DNA from: Heterostelium album PN500
Taxonomy: Eukaryota > Evosea > Eumycetozoa > Acytosteliales > Acytosteliaceae
Assembly: GCF_000004825.1 (NCBI RefSeq)
Contig: NW_008805100.1
Span: 124,001-188,000, forward strand
Length of the DNA stretch: 64,000 nt
Direction: 5' to 3'
Position numbers and translations under genes: made by a program. Under the pieces are notes generated by a model, which was not told the DNA's origin, did no database searches, and saw only the letters and a list, made by a program, of their open reading frames with translations. Positions 48,309 to 60,294 of the stretch are shown piece by piece (position 1 is the first letter of the stretch; every line of letters begins with the position of its first letter).

Positions 48309-49708
48309 TTATTTAATGAAATCCAATGAGTTATAATCTAATATTGTTGGTGTCAAGTCGTTTTCTGCCAACCAATCTTTGTTGTACAATCTACTGGTGT
48401 AACGATGACCTTGGTCACAGAGAACGGTAACAATCGTCTTACCAGGTCCGAGCTTTCTCGCCAGTTTGACAGCGCCTGCACAATTGAGAGCAGAGGAACC
48501 ACCTAAAAACAATCCATCGTTCCTCAGTAGATAGTGAGCCATATCGACACCCTCTTGCTCAGTTCCCTGGAATGCACCGTTCAACACTGCCTTGGCAAAG
48601 TTCTCTGTCTTTCGATTGACACCGACACCCTCATAGAATGAACGTGGTCCAAACTTGTCTACCACCAAACGATCACGAACATCGAAAATAACACCTGTAT
48701 TAACCAAACTATATAATCCTGAACCTGGTGGATCGATTAACCATGTTTCAATATTTGATGACTAAAATAACAATATAATATTAATAAAATAGTCATTAAT
48801 ATATATATATTAATAACATTTCTTTTTTCTTACTCTTGATTTTAAATAATTTGAAATTCCACCTAAAGTTCCACCTGTTCCAGCTGCACAAACGAATCCA
48901 TCTATCTTTCCATTGGTTTGTTGCCATATCTCTTTGGCAGTTCCATAGAAATGTGCATTGAAATTGGAGATATTATCGAATTGATTGGCATAGAATGTTG
49001 ATTTATCTACAAGACATCGTTGATATGCACAATGCATAAAATGTGATGCATTATTCATTCCTACAATTGGTACAATCTTTGATAGATTAATAGTAGTTAG
49101 TTTAATTCTATTTATATTTATAATACTAATTATTTAATTTTGTAATTACATTTATCTTTGCACCCAACATTTCTAATAGATCAACTTTTTCTTTTGATAC
49201 ATTGTCTGGTATGTAAAGTTCAACATTGTAACCTCTTGATTTACCAAACATTGCCAATGAAATACCTGTACTTCCTGCGGTTGCTTCTACAATCGTTGTC
49301 TTACCAGCAATTAGCTTGCCTTGTTTCTCACCATCTAAAATTATACTTTTCGCTACTCTATCCTTTGGACTACCACCAGGATTCATATATTCCGCTTTAC
49401 CAAGTATAGTACATCCTGTTGCTTTTGATAAACTTTCAATCTAAAAGTAATCAAATATTAAACAATCATTTTATTTTAATAAAAAGAACACTGTAGTTGT
49501 TTTGTTTTCTTTCTTTCTTACATACTTTAATTAGTGGAGTTTCACCAACTGTATCTATTAATCCATTACTTATTCCTGTGTGAAAAGATGTTTTTTTATT
49601 ATCGACAGTCGTTGTTGTTGTTGTTGAATTTGAAGTTGAATTGGGTTTATCTTCATTGTTATCTTGATCATCTATTTGATAAAATACTCTTTTTAAACTA
49701 TTTATCAT
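48309..49708 (-). CDS. cysteine synthase-like PLP enzyme, 389 aa
   Basis: Exons 49708-49526, 49440-49150, 49076-48834 and 48761-48309, all in phase 0. It is a fold type II PLP enzyme. Lys87 in G-G-S-P-K-D-R is the Schiff-base lysine. A-G-S-T-G is the substrate loop (usually T-S-G-N-T-G), and G-T-G-G-T-L-G-G holds the PLP phosphate. The C-terminal half has G-S-S-A-L-N, where Ser is expected next to the PLP ring nitrogen. The N-terminal 40 residues are a Ser/Thr/Asn-rich extension and could include a mitochondrial signal (M-I-N-S-L-K-R-V-F). Insertions and the changed substrate loop match the fungal cysteine synthase 2 type more than CysK. The substrate is uncertain. Confidence 0.88.
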
Positions 49709-49925
49709 TATTATTTATATATTTATTTATTAGTATTATTAATATATCTAATATATCTAAGATTTAATTAAGATTTATTAAAAACGACTAGGACGAACCA
49801 TTTTTAATTTAATTTTCATTTTATTTTACGATTATTTAATTAACTTTTTTTTTTTTTTTTTTTTTGAACATCTTGAATGTTTAAACATATAGATATTGAA
49901 GTAAAATAAGAATAGATATATAGAT

Positions 49926-50800
49926 ATGTCTAATACAACTAATTATAGTCCAATACTAGGTACACCTACTCCTTTTTTTAATCAAAATAATAATAATAAT
50001 ATAACTAGTAGTAGTACGAGTACTACTTCTACTTCTACTTCTACTACAAACACAAATACAAATACAACACCTCTATCACCACAATCATCTACATCATCAT
50101 CAACAACATCATCAATATTATCACCTTCATGTGTAAATCAACCTACTTCACCATCTTCTACGACAACAACAACTACAACAACTACTAGTACAAATACAAT
50201 TTCACCACCTATCTTTACATCAGCAATCAACCCAAACTCTGTATTATCTTCATTACAACAACAGCCAGCAGAGAAAATACATAATGTAACGACTGTATCC
50301 TCACAACCAAGTAAAAGAAGAAGAACATTTACAAAAGATCGTAAATATTATCAAAAAAAAACAATTGTTATTTAATTATAATCAAGTTCGCTCTAACTCT
50401 TATTATTATTATTAATACAATAATCATTTATATAGTTAAACATATGATGTATGGTTTTGGGTATCTATCATAAATTATAATATAAAATCATAACGTTAAC
50501 TTTGTAGAATATATTTATTAACATTAATCAATTTTCATTTTTAGTGATGTAAGAGATCCTCTACCAGATACAGTAGATCTATTGGAAGAGATTGTTTTCG
50601 AATATATTCAAGAGATGACATTGAAAGCAGCACAGGTATCAACAAAAAGAGGTAGATTTCAAACAGAGGATTTAGTATTTCTTGTTAGAAAGGATGCAAA
50701 GAAATATCATCGTGTCATCGAACTACTAAAGATGAATGAAGAGCTAAAGAAAGCAAAGAGAGCTTTTGACGATACTCAAGAACCAGTAGATGAAGAATAA
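49926..50800 (+). CDS. taf13: transcription initiation factor TFIID subunit 13 (TAF13), 231 aa
   Basis: Exons 49926-50340, 50436-50460 and 50545-50800 total 696 bases. The middle exon is only 25 bases and supplies the family block K-H-M-M-Y-G-F-G, so it is well supported. Residues 1-125 are Ser/Thr/Asn low complexity. About 137-228 is the histone fold of TAF13: V-D-L-L-E-E-I-V-x-E-Y-I, E-D-L-V-F-L-V-R-K-D and M-N-E-E-L-K-K-A-K-x-A-F-D. Family knowledge: TAF13 pairs with TAF11 in TFIID. The long N-terminus is a dictyostelid-style addition. Confidence 0.93.
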
Positions 50801-51024
50801 ATGAATTGTAAAATATATTTTTATAACAATAAAAAGAATTATTTAATGAGGAGGCAGCTAGCTCCCAAAGCATACACTCTAGATAAATGGTTAAAGATTC
50901 ACTAAAATTGCAATGAAAATATCCCAACCAGACGGCTGAAATAGTCATCATTTGGGAAAAGATTTTTTCCTGTTTGTTTTTTTTTACAACCCCTTAATGC
51001 GGCACTGAATGCGTGGGTCAAGAT

Positions 51025-51030
51025 AAAAAA
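51025..51030 (-). terminator. RNA polymerase III terminator of tRNA-Arg
   Basis: Six T residues on the minus strand begin four bases after the end of the tRNA. This is the usual pol III stop signal. Confidence 0.8.
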
Positions 51031-51034
51031 GGTA

Positions 51035-51107
51035 TGAGACATGCAGGGCTTGAACCTGCGACCTATTGGTTCGTAGCCAATCGCTCTTCCAACTGAGCTA
51101 AAGTCCC
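51035..51107 (-). tRNA. tRNA-Arg (anticodon ACG)
   Basis: 73 bases fold as a cloverleaf. The acceptor stem begins GGGACTT and pairs with ATGTCTC, with one G-U and one T-T mismatch at the sixth pair. The D arm AGCTC...GAGC carries the A box TAGCTCAGTTGG. The anticodon stem ATTGG/CCAAT holds loop CTACGAA, anticodon ACG. The T arm GCAGG/CCTGC with TTCAAGC carries the B box GGTTCAAGCC. No intron; no encoded CCA. Anticodon A34 is probably inosine and reads CGT/CGC/CGA. Confidence 0.95.
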
Positions 51108-51414
51108 TTTTTTATTAAAGATATTTATTTTTAAATTTTTATTTCATTTTTATCAATTATTTATTTTTAAATTTTTATTTCATTTTTATCAATTAATTAT
51201 TTGTAATGAATAATATAGCACCCTTTCGACATTTGAGTTATTTTTAACAAACCTATATCTTTACATAGAAGAGAAATGAATCCGAAACTTCAGATGTACT
51301 GGACAGTGTATGCAAAATCTTTATCAAGTTTGTCTTCCTGTTTAGACACCTTATAAAAATACATATGGTAATACAATATAATAAATAAGAATAAAATATT
51401 TTAACCTTTTATTA
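51108..51414. other. spacer between tRNA-Arg and the kinase gene
   Basis: AT-rich. It holds a 36-bp tandem duplication at 51124-51195; otherwise no feature is seen. Confidence 0.5.
51124..51195. repeat. 36-bp tandem duplication
   Basis: Two exact copies of a 36-base unit lie head to tail (51124-51159 and 51160-51195), 17 bases from the 5' end of the tRNA gene. Identical copies suggest a recent event. In dictyostelids, the flanks of tRNA genes are known targets for TRE-type retroelements, but no element is visible here. Confidence 0.75.
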
Positions 51415-53828
51415 TTAGTTTTTATAGCTTCGTTTTAAAAGTAGAGAGGTGATATATTCTCCTCTAGATGAATTCGAACATGATAGCAACGATGCTTCAT
51501 ATATATATTTATGTTGAATATCAATTTTGAGGGATTTACTATTTTCACTCTTGTGATTATAATATCCACCAATAACAAGTGATTCCATTGATTTTGGTAA
51601 AGGTATTCTTTTGTTTTTAATATCATCATCTGAAATCTGCATTTGATCATTAAAGTTATCGAAATTGCAAGCAGAAAGTTGGGAACTATCATGTAGTATT
51701 ATTCTTTGAAGTGAAGATGGAAGAACATCAATACCAATCATATGACTATAAGAGTTTAATTGTAAATCTCGAAGAGATTGTGGTAATACTCCACTATCCA
51801 AATACCGATTAAACGATCCAAAATGTAACATTTCAAGATTGTGTGGTAGATCTTCTATCTCTAGTCGTTGATTGTAGCCAAGCATTGTTAATGACATTAG
51901 CGATTGAGGTAACACTCCTTTTGATAGTTTTTCATTGAATCCATTTCCCAACACCAATGATAAAAGAGAATTTGATAGTGTTCCTCGAACTAGTTTTTGA
52001 TTGAAACCCTTACCAAATGTTAAATGTAAGAGTGAATGTGGAAGTACACCTATATGTATTTGTTGATTGAAATTTAATCCAAATGATAATGATTTCAGAT
52101 TTGGAGGGAGTGAATTAGGTTCCAATGGTCGATTAAATTCGTCACCAAATTTTAATTCAGTGATATTGGTTGAGTTGTTTATGAATGTAGTATTCACATT
52201 GAAAGTAATTGAATGATTTTCGGTTATAGTTTCAATATACTGTTGCAATAATTGTTGCAATGATTCTCTATTCTTTGGACTCGGCTCCAACAATCGATTA
52301 ATAAAGTCAATCAATTGTTGTGAATATCTGCATTCTGAAATGATAATTTCACCGGTAGATTTGAATAGTTGATGATAACTACTATCTTCTTGATGACTAA
52401 TCAATTTAAATATTCAAAAATAACTCGTTAATATCTGATTGATAATAATGTATTAAAAATGACTATCGAGTATTTACCAACATAATAATCTGAGAATCGT
52501 TGATCCAATTGAAAAGATGTCACACGATGGAGCATATTCTCTCCTCTTTGCTTCCTAATTTTATTATTATAAATTTAGTTAAAATCTATATGGAATATCA
52601 ATTAAATGGAATTTACATACTGGTGAAATATAACCAAATGTTCCACGAGTTGCTTTTTCAAGTGTGCTTGGATTTAAATCAAAAATGGTTGGATCTGTTA
52701 CTTCATTTTTGATCTTTAACTCACTTATATCAGGAATTTCTACGTTTGTATCTCGATCTTGAGTGATTGTTGATTTATCAATGAATTTACAACATCCAAA
52801 ATCACCAAGTATCAAACTCCAACCATCAATGAATATATTTGATGGTTTGATATCACAATGAACAATTCCAAGCCTATCAAGATCCAAAAGAATATTGAAA
52901 AGTTGTGAAATATATTCTCTAATATTTGATTCTGTAAATATTCTATATTTAATATTCAATATAAAATGGTTATTTCTTTTATTCTACTTTCATATCTCGA
53001 TTTATGTTAAAATAAATTTATGCTACTTACTGGTCATGATCAGCCAAATATTTATACTCTTGGTCAAGATCACCACCAAGACAATATTTTGTAATGATAT
53101 GAAATATTTGATTGTGTGTATCATCATGATAGTCAAAAAGCTGAACAAATTTTACATTACCTTTGAGTAATTCCATTGCTTTGATTTCATTCAATGCTCT
53201 TATATAATTTTTATCATCTTTTTCTTTAACTTTATCTGTTTCCTCCACTGTTTGTTTTTCGGTTTTTTTCTCTGTTTCTTTTTCTTTAGCTTTATAGTTT
53301 ATCTTTTTATAAACATACTTTTTGAATTGGTTTTGTTAATTTTACGATTGTCAATTGATTAATTTAATGCCGGAATGATCTTACCATTCTTTTATCAATA
53401 TCACACACTAAGTATACTTCATTGAGGCTGTTTAGGAATTTTGATATTGAATGATATCGTTTGTTATTAATGATATGTGTTTGTTTGAAATAGTCAACAT
53501 TGTGTTTGAATAGACTTTCTGTATTATTGATTGTGTATGATTGTGATTTATTTAATTGAAGTGTGCATATAGATATAGAATCTTGGAGTGAATGTAATTT
53601 TATAATTATTAAATGATAGTGAGGATCTACATTCTCTGGTATTACAATTACATTATTACGACTATTAATATTTCTCATTGATACGATCTCTCTCTGTTGT
53701 TCATCATTATTATTTAAATCGTGATTCTCATTCTGAAATAAAACTATAAATCTACATGTTCTTCCTACAGATGTAAATTCCAAGATACTTCTTCCATTTA
53801 ATTTTCTATCTGTTTTAAGGAAAGTCAT
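51415..53828 (-). CDS. protein kinase with C-terminal FNIP repeats, 703 aa
   Basis: Exons 53828-53385, 53317-53031, 52942-52621, 52554-52478 and 52396-51415 total 2112 bases. Residues 1-140 are an N-terminal domain I do not recognise. The kinase starts near 140. The V-Y-K-K block at about 150-153 supplies the ATP lysine (Lys152), interrupted soon after by a Lys/Glu-rich insert. Catalytic loop H-C-D-I-K-P-S-N has Asp274 (Cys replaces Arg of HRD). Asp291 is in D-F-G, and G-T-F-G-Y-I-S-P|E is the activation segment end. About 415-640 are FNIP-type repeats (F-N-x-x-L...L-P-x-S-L-x-x-L). FNIP repeats are a dictyostelid hallmark. All catalytic residues except the HRD Arg are present, so an active Ser/Thr kinase is likely. 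Confidence 0.88.
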
Positions 53829-55752
53829 TTATTTATCTTTTTAAAATAACTTTGGTTGGTCTATTAGCCCTGATATTTGCTCTACATATTTTTTTATTGA
53901 TCAAAAATTGTATTTTTTTTTTTTTTTTTTTTGGGATAAAGCACAATTTTTGCTCAGATGGGAGAATAGAATCCTCTATTAATAGCATCGTCAACAACAA
54001 ATTTTTCTTTCTTTTTTTAATATATTGAAATCTCCAGAGTGCTGGCTGGAACATAGAATGTATTGCAATAAAGATAAAATAAACAATAAAAAGTGGTGAA
54101 TCTACTTTTACTTATAAATGTCAAACAGTTTAAAAAAACAAAAAACAAAAAAAAAAAAAGGATGTTAATGGTATCTTTAACATAATTCTGGAGATTGATA
54201 ACTTGTTTTTAGAATTGATGAGTTATCGAAGGTTCTAACTCTTGGTACCAAGTAAGTAAGTGTACATTTATCTATTATTTTATTTTTATTTTATTTATAA
54301 AATCATTTTCAAAATTTTTTTTTTTTTTTTTTTTTTTTATCTATTCTTTTATTATTATTGGATTTCATTATGTGTGAAAATAAAATCTGTTGTGGAACCA
54401 ACAATCATTCTAAAAATATCTTTTTTGAGATATGTGGGAATCAGTTTTGATCACTGAAAAAAAAAGTGGAATAATTGCGAAAATTAAATAAAATTGAAAA
54501 AAAGACCAAAAAATAACCCATCAAACAAAAAAAACAAAAACACCATTACCATCATAGATTTCATCTTTTTTTCACGCACCAACAAAAAATTAACTAAACA
54601 ATTAAATCTATAAAAAAAAATCGCATCAACATTAAAAAATAAAAAAATTTTAAAATTAAAAAAGCCATTATTTATATCAATTTATTATTTATTCAGCAAC
54701 AACATTGCGACTACTCCATATTTAAATCAAAACATCCCCATCCATTTGTTGTTGAATCAACAACACAACACAACTCAACTCAAAAATTCTCGATCATCGG
54801 ATCCGCTGCTTGCCGGTGAAAATAATCAATCCAACAACATTCATTCTATTACAACAACATTATTATTTATTTTCATTTACATTGTATAAATAAATATATA
54901 TGTATATTGTTATTTATTCCAAGTTACTTAATTAATAAATAAATTCATCTAAATTTCGCTCACTGTAACAAAATAGAATAGAATTAGAACAACAACAACA
55001 ACAGAATAATCAAAGAATTTATTTTAATAACCAATTCACAAGAGTTAATATTAATATCAGTCGTTTTTGCTTTGTTATAATAACTTGACCATAAGAATAA
55101 GAAAAATAAAAATAAAAAAATAAACAACAAAACACAACAATCACAGAGCAGAGTGTGTCTTCAATCTCCACAACCACCAACTGGTTCTGTTATAATCACA
55201 CACACCTTTTGAATTTACTGTTCTTACCTCTTTTTTTTTTTAAAAGAATCAACAACAACAACAACCTCATTGTACAATACAATATTAATTTATTTATTTA
55301 TTTATTTTTAATAACAATAATTTTTAATCAATCAAATTAAATCATATCAAATCAAATCAATTCATACTTATATACATAAATAGATAGAGACCCACACACA
55401 TAAATAACAATTTCAACAATTTTTAAGTGTGTTTGTGATGTATGCTAAGAGTAGATAACAATATTGTTATAAAAGATAGAGATAAAGAGAGTGAGAAAGA
55501 AAATACAGATTAAGCGATAGATCAACAACAACAATAATAATAATACCTTCATTAAACAACTAAATTTAATCCAATAAAAGGAAATAAACAATTGTTATAC
55601 ATACAATCTAACGATAGTGCTGTTGTTTTTCCAAACACATTCCACCACTCACCACACAACAAAACAAAACAAAACACAACAACACAGATTCTCACACCAA
55701 GGACAAACAAACCCAACACACCTAGACTTAACTAAATTTAAAAGTATTAAAA
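53829..55752. other. 1.9-kb divergent intergenic region
   Basis: It lies between the kinase and RhoGEF starts. It holds poly-T (53912-53932 and 54317-54337), poly-A runs near 54140, CAACAA repeats from 54990, and ACACACC boxes near 55196. The part from about 54900 to 55752 looks like a long RhoGEF promoter and leader. No gene or RNA is seen. Confidence 0.5.
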
Positions 55753-58700
55753 ATGACTTCAACTGAAGGTATGTAATATATTATCATATTAAAATCAAAA
55801 GAATTAAAATGATATTATCAATACAATCATTATTATCATACCATATGTGATAGACATCATTCATTCATTCATTCATATTCACTCATCTATAATACACCTC
55901 TATAACTCACCTACAATTCAATTCAATTCAATACAATTAATTATAATAAACCATCACCTCACCTCTCTTTTATAAACCATATCTTAATCTTAATAAACTT
56001 TTTTAATCAATTTCAATATTTAAATAATACTTTACTTTACTTTACTTTTTAATATATATATAATTTATATTTATATTTATTATCTTTCAATAAATAATAA
56101 TTACTATTTTCATATAAAATGATTCGAATAAATAAAATTATTGTTAAAATTAGAAATCATGATTATAATAAACATAATATATTTAAAAAACATTATACTC
56201 ACAAAAATAACAATAATGTAGTAGGTACAAACAATCCAGATGTAAACATAAATCAAGAGAGCAAAGATGATAAAACTAGTGAAAAACGCGAAAGTAGGAA
56301 TATAGATGATGATTTGACAACTACTTCAACAACAGCTGCAACTGCCGATAATAAAGATAAAGATAACAACAATGACATTGACAAAGATAACGATGAATCT
56401 GAGGATAAAGATATTGATTCCGATAATGATGATAGTGGTGATGAAAAGTTAGCTGGAAGTAGTGGTATCAATAATAATAATAATAATAACAATAGTAGTG
56501 GTAAAGTTGTTATTGGTAAAGATGGTAAACAACAACAATTGTCAAAGAAGGAACTAAAGAAACTCGAAAAGGAAGAGAAGGAACGTGTGAAACAAGAGAA
56601 AGAGCGAATGAAACGCGAAGAGAAAGAACGTTTGGAACAAGAGAAATCGGAAAAGGAGAGAATCAAACGTGAAGAGAAAGAACGTCAGAAACTGATGAAA
56701 ACCAAATCAAACAGTGGAAGCAATCGTTCTTTGAAATCGATGGTTGGTACTGGTAGTTCTTCAAGCTCATTAAATCTTCATCAAGCGGCAGCGAACGAAT
56801 CAACTCCATCCTCACCAACAAATAAAGATGATAATAATAATGATACCGATATCATTAGTAATAATAATGTAAATAATAGTAATAATAATAATAGCGATGA
56901 AAAAGATAAAGAGAAAGAGAAAGAAAAAGATAGTAAGGAATCGACCAACAACAATGATCAAGATACAAATAGTAGTGAATTAGATGATTCAATTGATGAA
57001 TCTACGACAGCAACAGCAACAACAACACCAGCATCACCAATATCAAACAATAATAATAACAATAGTAGTAATAGTCCAGTAACTATATCATCACCTGCAC
57101 CTGCTTCTTCTTCATCTTCTTCATCTGGTGATAAAAGAGAAGTTGTCATCATAGTAACACGTGCATTCGCAGCAGTCGTTCATCAAAATGTATTGGCAGA
57201 AGAAGGTGAAACTAAAATGCGTAACAAAGTCATCAATGAACTTATCAATACTGAGAAGGATTATATTGCTGATTTGAAAGTTATTATTCATGTAAATATC
57301 AATATCAATTGACAATTTGTTGTAATATATTATTAACAGATCTTTATTGTTGTTGTGATAATCACGATTATTATAGGTTATTTTAGCACCATTAAGAGAA
57401 AGTAAAATTATTGACAGACAAAGATATAAATACGATATTCTCAAATATTCAGATGTTGTTGAGTGTCAATGAAGTGTTGTTGGCCGACTTGGAAAAGACG
57501 GCAAAGGCGAATCAGGGAATGTCGATCGGTCCTTGCTTCAAGTACTTGGCGGACTACCTGAAGATCTACTCGTCGTACTGCGCCAACCAGCAGATCTCAC
57601 ACGATCACCTGCTGATGTGCATCAAGAAGCAACCGGCATTCAAGCAGTTCTTGGACGAGCGACAAGCGATGCCAGAGTGTCGACAGTGTCACTTGGACAG
57701 CTTCCTGATCAAGCCGATTCAACGTCTCTGTAAATATCCACTGCTCATTCGTGAGCTCATAAAGAACTCTGTCGAGAATCACCCGGACATTGAATCACTC
57801 GAGCAAGCCTACTCAAAGATTCAAACAACCGTCATCACTGTAAATGAAAACAAACGTAAAGCTGAAGTACAACAGAAAATGTATAAAATACATGAACAAC
57901 TTGAAACAACTGAAGTAAGTGTTTAACTAAACTTTTTAACAAATGGTTAATATAATTACTAATGTATCCATCTATCTCTCCTTAGAAATTCGACTTTTTA
58001 ACACCTACTCGTTATTTGATTCGTGAGGATACGTTGAAGGAGTTGACAGAGGAGAAGGATAAGATTGCAGGAAAGAGTCATTACTTTTTGTTTAACGATA
58101 TTATTATGAGAACAAAGAAAGATAAGAAATCGATCAAGTTGGAAACACTGTTTGTCATTGCTTCGACGACGATCACCGATAATGAATCACGTGGAAACAC
58201 CAGTTTCTGTAATACATTTGAATTGGCACAGGTCGGTAGTGCCGGTAGAAAATTCACTCTCGTTTGCGACACCTACGAACAAAAGATGGAGTGGATGACC
58301 GATATCGAACAACTAATTCGTCCATTCCAAGAGGAATACACAAAAGAATATGAAAAGCTATTAGATGGTAAGAACAATAACACATCTATTAGAATCTATT
58401 CAAGTTGATCGTAATATTAACTAACTTCTTTACACAATATTTATTTAGATTTCGATCCAAGTAAATTCAAGAGAAGTACAATTGCAACTGGAAATCCATC
58501 TGCTGTTGATAGTTCACCGAAATCACTGATGCGCTCCGCTACTTCCAGTGGATTGTCGACTAAACACTTGCCGGCAGTACCATCGAAACCGTTACCTCCA
58601 CCACCACCATCACACAAATCCAATGTAAATCTAATAAGAAGTGAATCAAAATCGAATTTGAATGATAACAACTCTGCAAATACCACTCCAAACGCTGCAT

Positions 58701-59791
58701 CTCCTAGAACTTCTGTTGCCAATGTCAGTAGTTCCACCGATAGTCCTGCGACTACAACAACTCCAAGTTCAAGACCACCATCCATCTCCCCAAGATCATC
58801 GTTAACTCCACCTTTAGAAACATCTCCAAGAACTTCATTACATTTAACAACAACAACAACTACAACGACAACATCATCACCAACAACAACTGCAGAAGCA
58901 ACAACAACTACTGCTGCAGCCATTTCTAAAGCACCACTACCTTTTATTGTTAAACCAAAGCCACCAGTGACATTGCCAAGAAAATCACTAAACTCAACCA
59001 ACTCACCTGTATTATCTTCATCTGAACAATCGACACCGGTACTCAATCCGACTACCACCTCCACACCCAACATTCCAGTTTCCACACCACTTCAAAAACT
59101 ACCACCCAGAACAACAGAATCATCGATATCATCACCAGCATTCTCAAACTTTAAACCTGCACCAAATGTTGGTGGCAGACCACTACCAAATCCTGCCAAC
59201 ATGAAACCAAGAGCTCTTCCACATCCAACAACAACATCGTCATCACCATCATCCGCCAATACAACACCAACACACTCACCGTCACTACAATCAACTAATA
59301 ACAATGAATCAACGGCAACAACAACAACACCATCACCACCACCAAAGACAACAACAACACCAACAACATCATCACCATTGGTATCAAGTCCGTCAGTCAA
59401 TAGTTCGGCGTCGTCAACACCACCACCTGTTGCACCACGTCCTATTGCATTCCCAAAGTCAGCTGCTGCATTGAAGAATGTAGTACCTTCACCAGTATCT
59501 AGATCCTATTCGACTCTGCCATCTAGCTCATCTAGTTTCTCACCACTGTCACCGTCATCACCCAATAGTACAGCACCAGCAAAAGACGACAATCAACTAC
59601 CAGCCAAGAAAACAGTTGCACCCGTTCTTCCACCAACTCAAAACATCAACAAACTACCACCAAAGACAGTAACAACAGCACCAGTAATTCCACCAAGATC
59701 TTCAGCTCCATCAACCACCGATTCATCATCCAACAAACCACTTCCAACACCTCCACCAACAAGCAAACCTGTACCACCACCAAGACGTTAA
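55753..59791 (+). CDS. RhoGEF with DH-PH domains and proline-rich tail, about 1115 aa; probable one-base error
   Basis: Exons 55753-55768, about 56222-57291, 57377-57914, 57986-58367 and 58449-59791. The first coding exon is 16 bases. The exon 2 acceptor is doubled (TAGTAG, 56219-56224). Residues about 10-330 are Asn/Asp/Ser low complexity with a charged Lys/Glu coiled-coil (about 110-175). The DH domain is about 338-540 and PH about 545-680. The remaining part is Pro/Thr/Ser-rich with P-P-P-P motifs and ends P-P-P-R-R. Exon 3 must change frame once. From 57377 it reads V-I-L-A-P-L-R-E-S; dropping one A from 57404-57407 continues as L-T-D-K-D-I-N-T-I-F, as in other DH domains. A later acceptor at 57397-57398 also gives an open frame but loses the conserved P-L-R. 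Family knowledge: DH-PH proteins activate Rho/Rac GTPases. Confidence 0.85.
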
Positions 59792-60294
59792 TTAACTAAA
59801 CAACTAAATAACTAAATAATTATAATATCTAGAAACAAACAAACAAAAATGTAGTTTTACAACATAATCTAATCATACTTTGATGGAAACAAATACAATC
59901 ATGATTGCCTCACAACAAGATCAAATTCAAATCCATCATCATCTATTTAACCATTTAATGTCAATTTATTAATCTATAAATAAGACATTCAATTCAATTT
60001 AAAATATAATCTATTTATAATAAAAAATAATAATACTAATTTAATTTATTTAAATGAACTAACTAACTAGTTATATTGAGTAACAATGATCACATCTTAT
60101 TATGAGAAACGAAAAGTTTTAAAAATAAAGCCCGTGCAGAAATTTTGTCGTTTGTAAAAATGAATTTCTCGAAAAAATCAAATTTAATTCATAAAAATGA
60201 AAATTTTGGATGTGGGTGTGAGTGGTGAATTCTTCCCTATAGAGAGAGCCTATCTTGCATCAGCAACGTTCTTTTTCTCCACGATCACGCTACA
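59792..60294. other. promoter and leader of the RPS23 gene
   Basis: AT-rich DNA changes near 60195 to more mixed sequence with GATGTGGGTGTGAG (60208-60221) and a pyrimidine stretch CTTTTTCTCC (60271-60280) about 15 bases before the start codon. Such features suit a highly expressed ribosomal protein gene. No other gene is seen. Confidence 0.5.

Noticed and set aside
50840-50950. ATGATGA on the minus strand, like a C/D snoRNA box C
   Set aside because: No CTGA box D at a fitting distance and no terminal stem.
56119-56221. in-frame extension of RhoGEF exon 2 to an ATG at 56119
   Set aside because: The stretch is Lys/Asn/Ile-rich intron-like DNA. The 16-base exon at 55753 joins in phase to the TAGTAG acceptor and has an ATG in good context.
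58441-59085. 214-codon minus-strand open frame
   Set aside because: It mirrors the Pro/Thr/Ser-rich tail of the RhoGEF; the Val/Gly-rich translation comes from reading CCA/ACA repeats backwards.
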